Below are positions 1 through 8,562 of a stretch of 58,417 nucleotides of DNA, piece after piece. The position numbers were made by a program, and so were the translations under genes. Within the stretch, counting starts at the first letter, position 1; each line of letters opens with the position of its first letter. The stretch comes from BJGO01 sp964640655. Lineage in GTDB: Bacteria; Bacteroidota; Bacteroidia; Chitinophagales; UBA10324. The DNA is taken from NCBI GenBank assembly GCA_964640655.1, contig CAZXFT010000019.1, positions 1-58,417 on the forward strand. The letters run 5' to 3'. The notes below the pieces were generated by a model. It saw only the letters and a list, made by a program, of their open reading frames with translations, was not told where the DNA came from and searched no databases.

Positions 1-381
1 ATGCCGTAGCTGCTCCTAACATGTATTTATTCGCTTGCTTGATTCCTCTACTGCCGCCTTTCTTACGTCCCGTGCACAGATGTTTTACCGCACAGGTCTT
101 ACATTTTGGTGTACGATATTTTTTGAACATATAGCTATCACGCTCCCTGCTCTTCTTATGCCAGGTGCCTTGGGTGCGCAAGGTTTCTCCTGCAGGGCAG
201 GTATAGGTGTCTTCCGGTTCGTTGTAAATAAACTTGCTTACCAGGTACGCCTCTGTAGTGCCGTGATCGTTGCTGTTCACCCCGTTGGATAAATATCCCA
301 CGGGGTGAACCGTCTCATTTTGTGCGCAGATGGTCGCTATGTTTTCTGTGGCGCATTCTTCAATTCGTATTTTGTTTCGCT
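1..381 (-). pseudogene. IS1182-family transposase fragment, incomplete
   Basis: The minus strand encodes an internal piece of a DDE transposase of the IS1182 type. It includes a Cys-rich stretch (YTCPAGETLRTQGTW, then KCKTCAVKHLCTGRKK) that in this family precedes the last catalytic region. Positions 51-263 match 56495-56707 almost base for base in opposite orientation, with one difference that I could see. Beyond position 51 the similarity falls away and the frame runs off the window edge, so the 3' end is missing or diverged. No N-terminal half or catalytic aspartates are present upstream, so it cannot be a working transposase. The family call rests on recalled resemblance of the Cys-rich and C-terminal region in the second copy. 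Confidence 0.75.
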
Positions 382-442
382 TTAATGAATGATTATAACA
401 ATCGATTTCTTAATACTGACACACTCTACTGAGCAGTACACA
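378..442 (+). repeat. Short direct repeat, copy A
   Basis: About 65 bases centred on the shared word ATAACAATCGATTTCTTAA recur with roughly 80% identity, in the same orientation, at 56228-56292. Copy A abuts the transposase remnant. Copy B lies about 200 bases before the other remnant. The element may be an IS end or an intergenic repeat; the sequence alone does not decide. The rest of the stretch up to the next gene shows no feature that I recognise. Confidence 0.6.
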
Positions 443-542
443 ATAGTTATCGCGCAACGAGGGATGGAATCCTCAGAATAACTTGACAGAAGTGTGAATG
501 TGTAACGGGCTAGGTCTCTTGCAGAAGCCACTACCGGAACAA

Positions 543-1274
543 TTATATATATTTCCTCATCATCGCTTGCAAATCCTCAGGTGTATCTATGGATGCACTT
601 TCGAGCTGCGTGATTCCGCATTTTATAGTGTATCCGTTTTCTAACCAACGTAATTGTTCCAGTGCCTCTGCCTGTTCTAATCTTGAAACCGGTAACTGTG
701 TCAACTGCTCAAGAATGTTTTTCTGATACCCATAGATACCAATATGTTTATAGAAAATATGCTGCTTTAACCATTCCGACTCCGGAACATTTCGTAAGTG
801 TGGGATACTGTGACGGCTGAAGTATAGTGCTTCATTCTTTTTATTGAGTACCACTTTGGGCTTGTGCGGATTAAATAATTCCTCTTCCGTTACCACCTGC
901 TTCACCAGAGTGGCAATGTTTGCACCATCAATAAGGAGTTGTGCCACTTCATCAATTTGTGCAGGATAAATAAATGGTTCATCACCCTGAATATTTATTA
1001 TAGAATCGGCAATGGTATTGGCTGCTGCTTCAGCACAACGGTCGGTACCGCTTTGATGATGCACCGAAGTAATTATAAATGGAATTTGCAAAGAGGATAA
1101 ATGTGCTGTAATACGTTCATCGTCAGTAGCCACTATTACATCGTTTAGTTTACTCGCTTGCCTGGCCTGTTCGTACACCCGCTGTATCATGCTTTTGCCT
1201 GCAATTGTGGCCAAAGGCTTTCCCGGAAAACGACTCGATGCATATCGAGCAGGTATCACTCCTGTTATTTTCAT
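543..1274 (-). CDS. kdsB: 3-deoxy-manno-octulosonate cytidylyltransferase (CMP-Kdo synthetase)
   Basis: KdsB activates Kdo with CTP to make CMP-Kdo, the donor for the inner core of lipopolysaccharide; it is a cytosolic enzyme. The 243-residue length is normal. The N-terminus has the nucleotide-binding motif IPARYASSRFPGKPL. It is followed by HQSGTDRCAEA, the metal and substrate loop NIQGDEPF, and YFSRHSIPH, KHIGIYGY and EQLRWLENG, all typical of the family. The start codon overlaps the stop of the nfeD-like gene upstream in an ATGA arrangement, which supports both the start and cotranscription. It belongs with lpxK and the heptose genes of this window in LPS assembly. Confidence 0.96.
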   Translation of the reverse strand: MKITGVIPARYASSRFPGKPLATIAGKSMIQRVYEQARQASKLNDVIVATDDERITAHLSSLQIPFIITSVHHQSGTDRCAEAAANTIADSIINIQGDEPFIYPAQIDEVAQLLIDGANIATLVKQVVTEEELFNPHKPKVVLNKKNEALYFSRHSIPHLRNVPESEWLKQHIFYKHIGIYGYQKNILEQLTQLPVSRLEQAEALEQLRWLENGYTIKCGITQLESASIDTPEDLQAMMRKYI

Positions 1275-2632
1275 GAAATCTTTTTTCTCACCACCAAATA
1301 ATTACCGCGCACCTGTATCACCTTCACCATTTCGCCGGCCTCAATAAAGGCACCGTCGGCTACAGCTTCATACTGATCGTTATTCATACTTATTGTACCG
1401 GATGGCTTCAACACGGTTATCGCTTTGGCTTCGTGACCGATAAAAGATTTTAAGTCATCAATATTTTCCAGGTAAGCGGTTTGATTTTCGAAAGTGGTAT
1501 TCAACACTACCCTGCTAAAAAATCTGGAACGCAGTGCTCTACCGCCAAACATAATAACCAGTATAACAGCTATAGAAATGGTGAGCAATACTCTGAGCAA
1601 GGCATACATAATTTCGCCGGGTGGTGTAAAACTAAAATCAAATACATAATTATTTATAAGGCTGAGTGTTAAACCCATCACTACCAGTATTATTCCCGAT
1701 ATGCCTGCAATACCAAAGCCCGGAATAAAAAATAATTCTACAATAATCAGCAAGACACCAATAATAAATATCAATACTTCCCAGTTGGCAGCAAGACCTT
1801 CAAGGTATAATGGGGCAAAGTATAGTATAGCCCCTATGATACTGACAATAAGCGGAAAACCTACACCCGGAGTTTGCAACTCAAAATACAAACCGCCGAT
1901 AATCAACAACAGGAGCAAACTATTCACCATAGGATTTAAAAGGAATGAAATGATGTTATCTAAGCCTGTAGTTTGGTGATAGATAAAATCGTAATCACTG
2001 ATACCGGCCTTTTGCATTACATCTTCAATACTATTAGCAACACCATTACAGTAGCGGTATCTGATGGCTTCATCTGTAGTCAATGTAATGATGCGTCCTG
2101 TGTCGGCAATATCTTTCAGGTAGCCATTGGGTGTAACCATACCTTCTGCAATTTTGGGGTCACGGTTATTTTGTTCAGCAGTAGCACGCATCATACCACG
2201 CATATAGGACTGGTATTTGTCCGGCATCAATTCTCCATTTTGATTCACAACCGATGCAGCTCCTATCGTTGAACCTTTTTTCATATAAATACTATCACAT
2301 GCAATAGAGATTAAGGCACCTGCCGAAGCTGCATTTTGTTCAATTAGCACCAGCACAGGAATTTTACTGTTCAGTATGATAGTACGAATGGAATCAGCTG
2401 CATCCAGTTGTCCGCCGAAGGTGTTCAACTTGAGTAATACATAATCTGCTTCCTGTTTTTGTGCTTCGGTAAAAGCTTTGGAAACCAATCGTGCTGCCGC
2501 AGGTGCAATTTCCTGATGTAAACTGAAAACATATACCTTCTTAGAACTGCTCTGAGCCTGACTATAATTTGGTATGATGTTTACTAATGTGTACAACATC
2601 AAAACACAAATGGTGATTAGTTTATGATTCAT
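1271..2632 (-). CDS. NfeD-like membrane serine protease (ClpP-class)
   Basis: This is a membrane-bound ClpP-fold protease of the NfeD family. In characterised long homologues a Ser-Lys dyad cleaves hydrophobic stretches of stomatin-like partners. An N-terminal signal or anchor (about residues 1-27) precedes a ClpP-like domain containing QNAASAGALISIACDSIYM, whose SAG serine is the likely nucleophile, and GSTIGAASVV. A block of about four hydrophobic segments (about 225-360) is followed by a C-terminal OB-fold NfeD domain (AVADGAFIEAGEMVKVIQV and on). The gene reads into kdsB with a 4-base overlap and is divergent from the LysM gene. No stomatin gene is visible next to it. The fusion of protease, membrane and OB domains marks the long form. 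Confidence 0.88.
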   Translation of the reverse strand: MNHKLITICVLMLYTLVNIIPNYSQAQSSSKKVYVFSLHQEIAPAAARLVSKAFTEAQKQEADYVLLKLNTFGGQLDAADSIRTIILNSKIPVLVLIEQNAASAGALISIACDSIYMKKGSTIGAASVVNQNGELMPDKYQSYMRGMMRATAEQNNRDPKIAEGMVTPNGYLKDIADTGRIITLTTDEAIRYRYCNGVANSIEDVMQKAGISDYDFIYHQTTGLDNIISFLLNPMVNSLLLLLIIGGLYFELQTPGVGFPLIVSIIGAILYFAPLYLEGLAANWEVLIFIIGVLLIIVELFFIPGFGIAGISGIILVVMGLTLSLINNYVFDFSFTPPGEIMYALLRVLLTISIAVILVIMFGGRALRSRFFSRVVLNTTFENQTAYLENIDDLKSFIGHEAKAITVLKPSGTISMNNDQYEAVADGAFIEAGEMVKVIQVRGNYLVVRKKIS

Positions 2633-2692
2633 TGGTTAAAGGTACGGCGAAGTACAAATATTTTTATTGTCGTGAAAAGGAATACTTTGATT

Positions 2693-3847
2693 ATGAAGAA
2701 GCACTTGAATACATTATTGTTAACGACACTGTTCATGTTACCTGTATATGCCGGTACAGCTCAGGTTACGGGCACATACACCTTGAAAGACATTCAGGAG
2801 TATGAAATTTTGAAAATAGAAAAAGGGCAAACATTATACAGCTTAGCAAAGTCGTATCATACGTCTGTATCGGCTTTGCTTGAATTAAATCCAAGTTTGG
2901 TTGACAATAACCTTAAAGCCGGTTCAACCATTAAGGTACCTAAATTGAAAAACGAAGTAAACTCTACCGGTAAACAAAAATCACCGTTAAATGAAGTACC
3001 TAAATACAGTGGAATTGGCCCACAGCAATTTTTAGTGCCCGTAAATTATCGTGTTGGAAAGGATGAAACCATTTACAGCATAGCCAAAAAAACGGGAAAC
3101 GATGTGGAAGTTATTAAACTATGGAACGACATCAACAGCGATTTGATAAAACCCGGACAGGACCTGGTGGTTGGATATGGAGACGGTACATATACCCGAA
3201 TACCTAATCCTGAGGGTGATAAAATGGTTGACGCTACAGCTCCGCCGGAAACAAATCCTACTGTTAACGACAATAACAAAACGAATACGGTTAAAACAAA
3301 ACCCAACAACGATAATAAAACCAAACCTGTTTCTAATACTATTAAGACTAATACAAGTACAAGCACTTCCAATTCTACAACAACGGTAAATAAAACCGAA
3401 ACTACTCCTTCACCAAAAACAACTACATCGCCAAACAGCAACCTTACTGCTACAACAACCACAACAGTAGTTAAAAAGGAAGATAAACCGGTAGAGCCTT
3501 TGAAAATTACCACCAGTGTTTATGACCATAATAAGCCCGATGCCAAATTGGTGTACATCACAGAAAAAGGATTGTGCACTTACACTAAGGGAAGCAGTGG
3601 CAATAACCATTTTGCATTGCACCCTTCAGCACCTATTGGTGCTATGATCAATGTGCGTAACATGATGAACAACAAAAGTCTTCAGGTTAAAGTAATAGGC
3701 CGCCTGCCTAATACACCTGAAAACGAAAACATATTGATAAAACTTTCCGGCTCTGCTGCACAGGCATTAAATGCAGTGGATGATCGCTTTCTCGTTCAGC
3801 TCAGTTATATGGGTTATGAAGCGGAAAAGCCGGATGACAAAAAATAA
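2693..3847 (+). CDS. Secreted LysM-repeat protein with RlpA-like C-terminal domain
   Basis: This is an exported peptidoglycan-associated protein. The chosen ATG starts a clear signal peptide ending near AGTAQ. An in-frame ATG at 2624 would overlap the divergent nfeD-like gene and put about 23 odd residues in front, so I reject it. Two LysM modules follow: one around YEILKIEKGQTLYSLAKSYH and one around YRVGKDETIYSIAKK. A long Thr/Asn/Lys-rich linker (about 100 residues) leads to a C-terminal double-psi barrel-like region (PIGAMINVRNMMNNKSLQVK ... IIKLS-type ending) resembling RlpA. LysM binds glycan, so a role in cell-wall binding or remodelling is inferred. The catalytic Asp of true RlpA transglycosylases is not obvious to me. 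Confidence 0.85.
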   Translation: MKKHLNTLLLTTLFMLPVYAGTAQVTGTYTLKDIQEYEILKIEKGQTLYSLAKSYHTSVSALLELNPSLVDNNLKAGSTIKVPKLKNEVNSTGKQKSPLNEVPKYSGIGPQQFLVPVNYRVGKDETIYSIAKKTGNDVEVIKLWNDINSDLIKPGQDLVVGYGDGTYTRIPNPEGDKMVDATAPPETNPTVNDNNKTNTVKTKPNNDNKTKPVSNTIKTNTSTSTSNSTTTVNKTETTPSPKTTTSPNSNLTATTTTTVVKKEDKPVEPLKITTSVYDHNKPDAKLVYITEKGLCTYTKGSSGNNHFALHPSAPIGAMINVRNMMNNKSLQVKVIGRLPNTPENENILIKLSGSAAQALNAVDDRFLVQLSYMGYEAEKPDDKK

Positions 3848-3873
3848 CCGTGGTTTAAGGTTGGTTTAGGTTC

Positions 3874-3906
3874 GCCTGCTGTTTCTACAGCGGGCTCTAC
3901 CTTTTT
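3874..3906 (+). terminator. Possible intrinsic terminator after the LysM gene
   Basis: GCCTGCTGT pairs with ACAGCGGGC across a TTCT loop with one internal mismatch. A short T-rich tract (CTTTTTAT) begins about six bases later. The gap before the T tract makes it a weak candidate. Confidence 0.4.
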
Positions 3907-3907
3907 A

Positions 3908-3915
3908 TATATTTG
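3908..3915 (+). promoter_or_regulatory. Bacteroidota -7 element (TATATTTG)
   Basis: This is an exact match to TAnnTTTG, the -7 box of the Bacteroidota primary sigma factor, ending five bases before the start codon of the PH-domain gene. If used, the transcript would be nearly leaderless. No convincing -33 TTTG was seen. Confidence 0.45.
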
Positions 3916-3920
3916 ACATC

Positions 3921-4448
3921 ATGAATCGTTATAGTGCAAGCTATGGTGTTGGCGTCAGATACATTTCAATAGCTGTTATCATTTCTCTTCTGGCATTATC
4001 CATATTTCTGACCTATATGGATATCAAGAATTCGGGTAGTCTGAATTATTCCGCTTATTTATCCTATTTATTAATCATCATTACCCTGATAGTACCCTAT
4101 TTGTTCAGTATTGACTCTTACCAGATTATTCCTAATGAAAGTATAGTGATTAATAAAGTAGTTGGCAATGTCATTATCCCTTTTAGTAATATGCAGCAGA
4201 TCGAGGTGATTGATTCAAAGAAGCTATGGATGAGCATTCGTCTTTTTGGCAGCGGAGGTTTGTATGGCTACTTTGGTACTTTTTACAACAAAGAATATGG
4301 ACGAATGAAATGGTACGCTACTCAAAGAAAGAACTGCATCGTTATCATCACAAAAGACAACAAGAAAATACTTATTACCCCCGATAACCTTAAAGATATT
4401 CTTGAATTACTTCCCAAAGATTTATTAAGCCGCAAAGACCTTGTTTAG
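3921..4448 (+). CDS. Membrane protein with bacterial PH domain
   Basis: Two hydrophobic segments (about residues 15-35 and 45-62) are followed by a soluble domain with the pattern of bacterial Pleckstrin-homology domains. It opens with YQIIPNESIVINKVVGNV and continues with IPFSNMQQIEVI, then the glycine-rich SIRLFGSGGLYGYFGTFYN and a closing strand-helix unit. The function of this family is not established; scaffold or membrane-stress roles are guesses. The next small gene starts inside its last codons, so the two are probably translated together. Confidence 0.7.
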   Translation: MNRYSASYGVGVRYISIAVIISLLALSIFLTYMDIKNSGSLNYSAYLSYLLIIITLIVPYLFSIDSYQIIPNESIVINKVVGNVIIPFSNMQQIEVIDSKKLWMSIRLFGSGGLYGYFGTFYNKEYGRMKWYATQRKNCIVIITKDNKKILITPDNLKDILELLPKDLLSRKDLV

Positions 4449-4746
4449 AAAACCCGAATACTGGCTCTGTGCCATAATCGATCTTACCCTATTTCTGTCA
4501 CTTTACTGGCCATTGATTCAATGGTTCGACAAACGTGTTGAAGAAACATTTGAAGCACAAGGCATCACCACAGCAATCATACTCACTCTTTGTGGTCTGA
4601 TTAATTTCAGCATCATCAAATTAATATACCGTAAGGAACACATTGATTCTATTTTGAAAAAACTTTTTAAAACCACAATGTTTGTAATGTTATTCAGTTT
4701 AATACTTTTCATTATTGCAGGTATTTGGATACTCTCCAACAGGTAG
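4441..4746 (+). CDS. Small hydrophobic membrane protein, function unknown
   Basis: The 101 residues contain three likely transmembrane segments (about 9-27, 42-62 and 78-98). The frame has no early ATG. A TTG overlapping the previous gene's stop by eight bases is the best start, which suggests translational coupling to the PH-domain gene. I recognise no family. The hydrophobic pattern and tight overlap support a real gene, although the start is uncertain. Confidence 0.55.
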   Translation: MFRKPEYWLCAIIDLTLFLSLYWPLIQWFDKRVEETFEAQGITTAIILTLCGLINFSIIKLIYRKEHIDSILKKLFKTTMFVMLFSLILFIIAGIWILSNR

Positions 4747-4800
4747 TGCATTCTGTTAACTGTATAGTACAACTTTATCATCAAAACCAAATGCGAATTA

Positions 4801-4808
4801 TACTTTTG
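4801..4808 (+). promoter_or_regulatory. Bacteroidota -7 element (TACTTTTG)
   Basis: An exact TAnnTTTG match lies 29 bases before the hddA start codon. It predicts a leader of about 20 bases and a promoter for the heptose cluster independent of the upstream membrane genes. Confidence 0.55.
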
Positions 4809-4837
4809 TCCGCTATCAATAATCACATTATACCGAA

Positions 4838-5860
4838 ATGATTCACCGTAGCAGAGCACCACTAAGATTAGGATTAGCCGGAGGCGGCACCGATGTTAGC
4901 CCATACTCCGATCTTTATGGCGGCAGCATTCTGAATGCCACTATCAGTATGTATGCCTACGCCAGCATAACACCGCGCACCGATGGCAAGATTCGCATCA
5001 TTGCCTACGACAGAAACGAACAGTACGAATTCGACAGTGCCGATTCGCTTCCCATCAACGGTCAACTGGATTTATCCAAAGGCGTTTATAATCGAATTGT
5101 AAAAGATTTCAATACAGGTGCTTTGTCGTTCGATATCAGCACCTATGTGGATGCTCCTCCGGGTAGCGGCTTAGGCTCTTCGTCAACCTTAGTGGTTGCC
5201 ATAGTGGGTGCATTTATGGAATGGCTCAAACTGCCCCTGGGAGAATACGACATCGCTCACCTCGCCTACTCTATCGAACGCGAAGACCTGAAGTTTGAAG
5301 GAGGCAAGCAGGATCAGTATGCTGCAACATTTGGCGGAGTTAACTTTATGGAGTTTTACAGCGATGATAAGGTAATAGTGAATCCGTTGCGAATAAAAGA
5401 CAAATGGTTGTATGAGTTGGAGAATAATATTGTTTTGTATTTTACAGAAACTAGCCGCCTGTCGAGCACCATTATCAAAGAGCAAAGCGCAAATGTGAAA
5501 GCTCGTAACGAAAAAAGCATTGAAGCCATGCACAGTTTGAAGGAACAAGCACTGCGAATGAAAGAAGCCTTGCTGCGCGGTAATCTCAATCAAATCGGAG
5601 ACATACTCAACTATGGCTGGCAGTTTAAAAAACAAATGGCCGAAGGCATCAGCAATTCTGATATCGATAAACTTTACGATGCTGCAATGCAATCGGGAGC
5701 AACCGGAGGTAAAGTGAGTGGAGCCGGTGGCGGAGGTTTTATGTTCTTCTATGCTCCCGAGGATAAAAAACATCAACTCATCAAAACCTTACAGAGCTTT
5801 GGTGGCAAAGTAATGCGTTATCATTTCACTACCGGAGGATTGGTAACCTGGACGATATAG
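4838..5860 (+). CDS. hddA: D-glycero-alpha-D-manno-heptose 7-phosphate kinase (GHMP family)
   Basis: The product is a cytosolic GHMP kinase that phosphorylates heptose 7-phosphate at C1 in the GDP-D-glycero-alpha-D-manno-heptose route. The N-terminus SRAPLRLGLAGGGTDVSPY is the family signature. The ATP loop PPGSGLGSSS lies at about residues 107-116, and a C-terminal GHMP motif reads KVSGAGGGGFMFFY. At 340 residues it has the usual length. The next two genes encode the isomerase that precedes it and the guanylyltransferase that ends the pathway, which makes the heptose assignment much firmer than sequence alone, since other GHMP sugar kinases look similar. Confidence 0.88.
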   Translation: MIHRSRAPLRLGLAGGGTDVSPYSDLYGGSILNATISMYAYASITPRTDGKIRIIAYDRNEQYEFDSADSLPINGQLDLSKGVYNRIVKDFNTGALSFDISTYVDAPPGSGLGSSSTLVVAIVGAFMEWLKLPLGEYDIAHLAYSIEREDLKFEGGKQDQYAATFGGVNFMEFYSDDKVIVNPLRIKDKWLYELENNIVLYFTETSRLSSTIIKEQSANVKARNEKSIEAMHSLKEQALRMKEALLRGNLNQIGDILNYGWQFKKQMAEGISNSDIDKLYDAAMQSGATGGKVSGAGGGGFMFFYAPEDKKHQLIKTLQSFGGKVMRYHFTTGGLVTWTI

Positions 5861-5884
5861 TATAACGGCATTTCTATGAAATAA

Positions 5885-5892
5885 TACTTTTG
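5885..5892 (+). promoter_or_regulatory. Bacteroidota -7 element (TACTTTTG)
   Basis: An exact TAnnTTTG match ends five bases before the gmhA ATG, in the short gap after hddA. If it is active, gmhA-hddC could also be transcribed on their own as a nearly leaderless message. Confidence 0.4.
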
Positions 5893-5897
5893 CCACT

Positions 5898-6476
5898 ATG
5901 CAGCATACCATAAAAGACATCATACAAAAATCTATTTCGGTGAAGCAGGAAGTTTTACAAAACGAAATACTGCTCCATACCATTGAACAATGTGTAAATG
6001 TTATCCATAAATGTTTTCAGCACGACGGTAAAGTGTTGTTTTGTGGAAATGGCGGCAGTGCTGCCGATGCTCAGCACTTAGCTGCGGAGTTCAGTGGTCG
6101 CTTTTATTCCGACCGAGAACCTTTGTTTGCCGAAGCATTACATGTAAACACCTCTTATCTGACTGCTGTAGCTAACGACTACAGCTACGACGAAGTCTAT
6201 TCTCGCTTGGTGAAAGCCAAAGCCCGCAAAGGCGATGTGCTCATAGCCTTATCTACTTCCGGTAATTCGTCCAATATCATTAAAGCGCTGGAAACTGCCC
6301 GCGACCGAGGCAGCATTACCATTGGATTCACCGGGCAAACAGGTGGTAAGATGAAATCCTTGTGCAATTATTTAATCAACGTTCCTTCAACCGATACACC
6401 ACGCATACAGGAATCGCATATCATGATTGGACATATCATTTGCCAACTGGTAGAAGAACTACAGTTCCCTCAATAA
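5898..6476 (+). CDS. gmhA: Sedoheptulose 7-phosphate isomerase
   Basis: GmhA converts sedoheptulose 7-phosphate to D-glycero-D-manno-heptose 7-phosphate, the first step of heptose activation. The SIS-domain sugar-phosphate motifs are clear: CGNGGSAADAQHLAAEFSGR near residue 50, ALSTSGNSSNIIKAL near 115, and RIQESHIMIGHIICQLVE near the C-terminus, which carries the catalytic Glu and His region. The length (192) fits. Its stop overlaps the hddC start by one base (TAATG), so the two are translationally coupled. Confidence 0.93.
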   Translation: MQHTIKDIIQKSISVKQEVLQNEILLHTIEQCVNVIHKCFQHDGKVLFCGNGGSAADAQHLAAEFSGRFYSDREPLFAEALHVNTSYLTAVANDYSYDEVYSRLVKAKARKGDVLIALSTSGNSSNIIKALETARDRGSITIGFTGQTGGKMKSLCNYLINVPSTDTPRIQESHIMIGHIICQLVEELQFPQ

Positions 6477-7183
6477 TGTCATTACCACGTACTGCCATTA
6501 TCTTAGCCGGAGGCCTTGGTACCAGACTCAAACACCTGATACCTGATTTACCCAAACCTATGGCACCCGTTGCAGGCAAACCTTTTCTGGAGTATGTGTT
6601 GCGCTATTTACAGCAACAGGGTTGTCATCAAGTTGTGCTTTCTGTAGGTTATCTGCACCATAAAATTCAATCGCACTTTGGTAACACTTTTGAAAATATT
6701 TCACTGGAATATATTATTGAAGAAATGCCTTTGGGTACCGGCGGCGGTATCAAAAAATGTTTGCAACACATTGGAAGCAATAGCAATGTATTGATAGTTA
6801 ACGGTGACACTTACTTTCCTGTAGACGTGCAAAAGATGTCTGCACTTCACGTTTCCGCTAATGCATCGTTAACTATTGCATTAAAAGAGTTAACACACTT
6901 CGACCGATACGGCAGCGTCGTGTTGAACAAAAATCTTCAGGTGATGCAGTTTAATGAAAAGGCTTATTGTCAAAAGGGACTGATTAACGGTGGCATTTAT
7001 TTGTGCAATACTTCTATCGTTGACGCTCTGCCGCAGCAGGAAAAATTTTCTTTTGAAACTGATTTTCTTAATCAGAATTCAAGCACTAAAAAGATTTACG
7101 GTTATGTAGATGACGCCTATTTTATTGACATTGGTATTCCCGAAGACTATCAAGGAGCACAGACAGAGATAATAAACCTTTGA
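6476..7183 (+). CDS. hddC: D-glycero-alpha-D-manno-heptose 1-phosphate guanylyltransferase
   Basis: This nucleotidyltransferase should attach GMP to heptose 1-phosphate to give GDP-heptose. The N-terminus ILAGGLGTRLKHLIPDLPKP is the nucleotide-binding signature, NGDTYFPVD carries the metal Asp, and DIGIPEDYQGAQ closes the fold. The start is placed at the ATG overlapping the gmhA stop. A longer in-frame extension would lie inside gmhA and contains no family sequence. The resulting 235 residues are typical. Specificity is inferred from hddA and gmhA; sequence alone would allow another sugar-1-phosphate. The phosphatase step (GmhB) is not in this window. Confidence 0.85.
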   Translation: MSLPRTAIILAGGLGTRLKHLIPDLPKPMAPVAGKPFLEYVLRYLQQQGCHQVVLSVGYLHHKIQSHFGNTFENISLEYIIEEMPLGTGGGIKKCLQHIGSNSNVLIVNGDTYFPVDVQKMSALHVSANASLTIALKELTHFDRYGSVVLNKNLQVMQFNEKAYCQKGLINGGIYLCNTSIVDALPQQEKFSFETDFLNQNSSTKKIYGYVDDAYFIDIGIPEDYQGAQTEIINL

Positions 7184-7189
7184 CTTTAG

Positions 7190-8509
7190 CTATATTTCAG
7201 AACGATCAATTAAAGGTTGCGGCAGTTGTTTGGAACTGCTCGCACCCAGTTTCCGGATATCTTCCAAACGCTTCACGATGTTACCGTTTCCGGTACTCAG
7301 CTTATTCATAGCAGCACTGTATGAGTCCTGTGCGCCTTGCATCTTTTTACCCATATCTATCATATCAACAACAAAGCCACTGAACTTATCATACAGCGCG
7401 CCACTCTGCCGGGCTATCTCCAAAGCGTTTTTATTCATTCGGTCCTGCCGCCACATCATACTGATGGTACGTAGTGTTGCCAGTAAAGTCGAAGTGCTTA
7501 CAATCACAATATTCTTATCAAAGGCTTCTGCCCAGAGTTCACTGTCATGTTGCACTGCAAGAGCAAAAGCCGGTTCGACAGGCATAAACATCAACACAAA
7601 ATCAACCGTGTTCAGTTGATACAACTGCTGATACTTTTTGTCGCTGAGTCCTTTAATGTGGTTGCGTATTGCTTGTATATGTTGCTTCAAAAATTGCTCC
7701 CTCAGCGCTTCATCTTCAGTGCCAGTGTATTGCTCATAAGCTATCAGCGACACCTTAGAGTCTATCACCACCGACTTGCTTTCAGGCAGCATCACTACTA
7801 CGTCGGGTTGCAGTCGGCGGCCATCTTCCCCTGTCAGGCTGGCCTGCACCATAAACTCCTTGTCGCGTTCCAGACCCGAGCGTTCTAATATTTTTTCCAG
7901 TATAAGCTCTCCCCAGTTCCCCTGTGCTTTCACCGAGCCTTTCAATGCATTGGCCAGGTTCTGCGCTTCCTTGCTTATTTCGTTGCTCTGCTTGTTCAAT
8001 TGCTCCACTTGCGCTTTCAGTGCCGAGTTCACCTGCAGCGTTTCACTGTGTGTTGTGTGCACCTTGTGTTCAAACTTATTGATCTGCTCCTTTAGTGGAT
8101 TCAGAATATGCTCCATCCATTGCTGATGCGTGTTGTTCAAATTATTCGTTTTCGATTCAAGAATACGGTTCGCTATGTTCTCAAATTCCTTCGTCAGCTT
8201 TTCGTTTAGTTGCTGCACTTCCTCCTGTTTTTCAAGGAGCAGTTTTTCCTGCTGCGCGAGTTTGGTTTCGGCTACAGCCAGTGCAGTTGATTTATTTGAA
8301 AACTCAGACTGTAGCGAGGTGTGTTGGGGTTCTATGGAGGCAAGGCGCATTTGCAACTCCTGTTGAGCACTACGGGCTGCTGACAACTCTGCCTGAAGCG
8401 AGGCCGTTAGACGGGTATTTTTTTGCGCAGCAAGTAGCCAGGCTATCACAAAGGATGCAACTGATGCAAGAAGGATGTATAGAATTTCCATAAAAATTTT
8501 ATTCTGCAT
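7190..8509 (-). CDS. rmuC: DNA recombination protein RmuC
   Basis: RmuC proteins are membrane-anchored, nuclease-fold proteins linked to limiting inversions at short repeats. One N-terminal membrane segment (about 8-28) precedes a long coiled coil (about 35-190). The conserved core begins at KGSVKAQGNWGELILEKILE and continues with LQPDVVVMLPESKSVVIDSK and FVLMFMPVEPAFALA, which hold the conserved Asp and Glu/Lys residues of the restriction-like fold. The start could be the first ATG or one six codons on (MEILYILL). The gene converges on hddC with only six bases between stops. Confidence 0.93.
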   Translation of the reverse strand: MQNKIFMEILYILLASVASFVIAWLLAAQKNTRLTASLQAELSAARSAQQELQMRLASIEPQHTSLQSEFSNKSTALAVAETKLAQQEKLLLEKQEEVQQLNEKLTKEFENIANRILESKTNNLNNTHQQWMEHILNPLKEQINKFEHKVHTTHSETLQVNSALKAQVEQLNKQSNEISKEAQNLANALKGSVKAQGNWGELILEKILERSGLERDKEFMVQASLTGEDGRRLQPDVVVMLPESKSVVIDSKVSLIAYEQYTGTEDEALREQFLKQHIQAIRNHIKGLSDKKYQQLYQLNTVDFVLMFMPVEPAFALAVQHDSELWAEAFDKNIVIVSTSTLLATLRTISMMWRQDRMNKNALEIARQSGALYDKFSGFVVDMIDMGKKMQGAQDSYSAAMNKLSTGNGNIVKRLEDIRKLGASSSKQLPQPLIDRSEI

Positions 8510-8562
8510 AAAATTACTAAAGTGAGTGCTACAGACTATCTTCGGTTTACAATATCATTAAA

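Noticed and set aside
35..292. 85-codon open frame on the plus strand at the left end
   Set aside because: It is the antisense of the transposase fragment; an almost identical antisense frame occurs at the right-hand remnant.
3073..3513. 146-codon minus-strand frame in the LysM gene
   Set aside because: It is a shadow of the Thr/Asn-rich linker, giving a Val/Leu-rich low-complexity translation.
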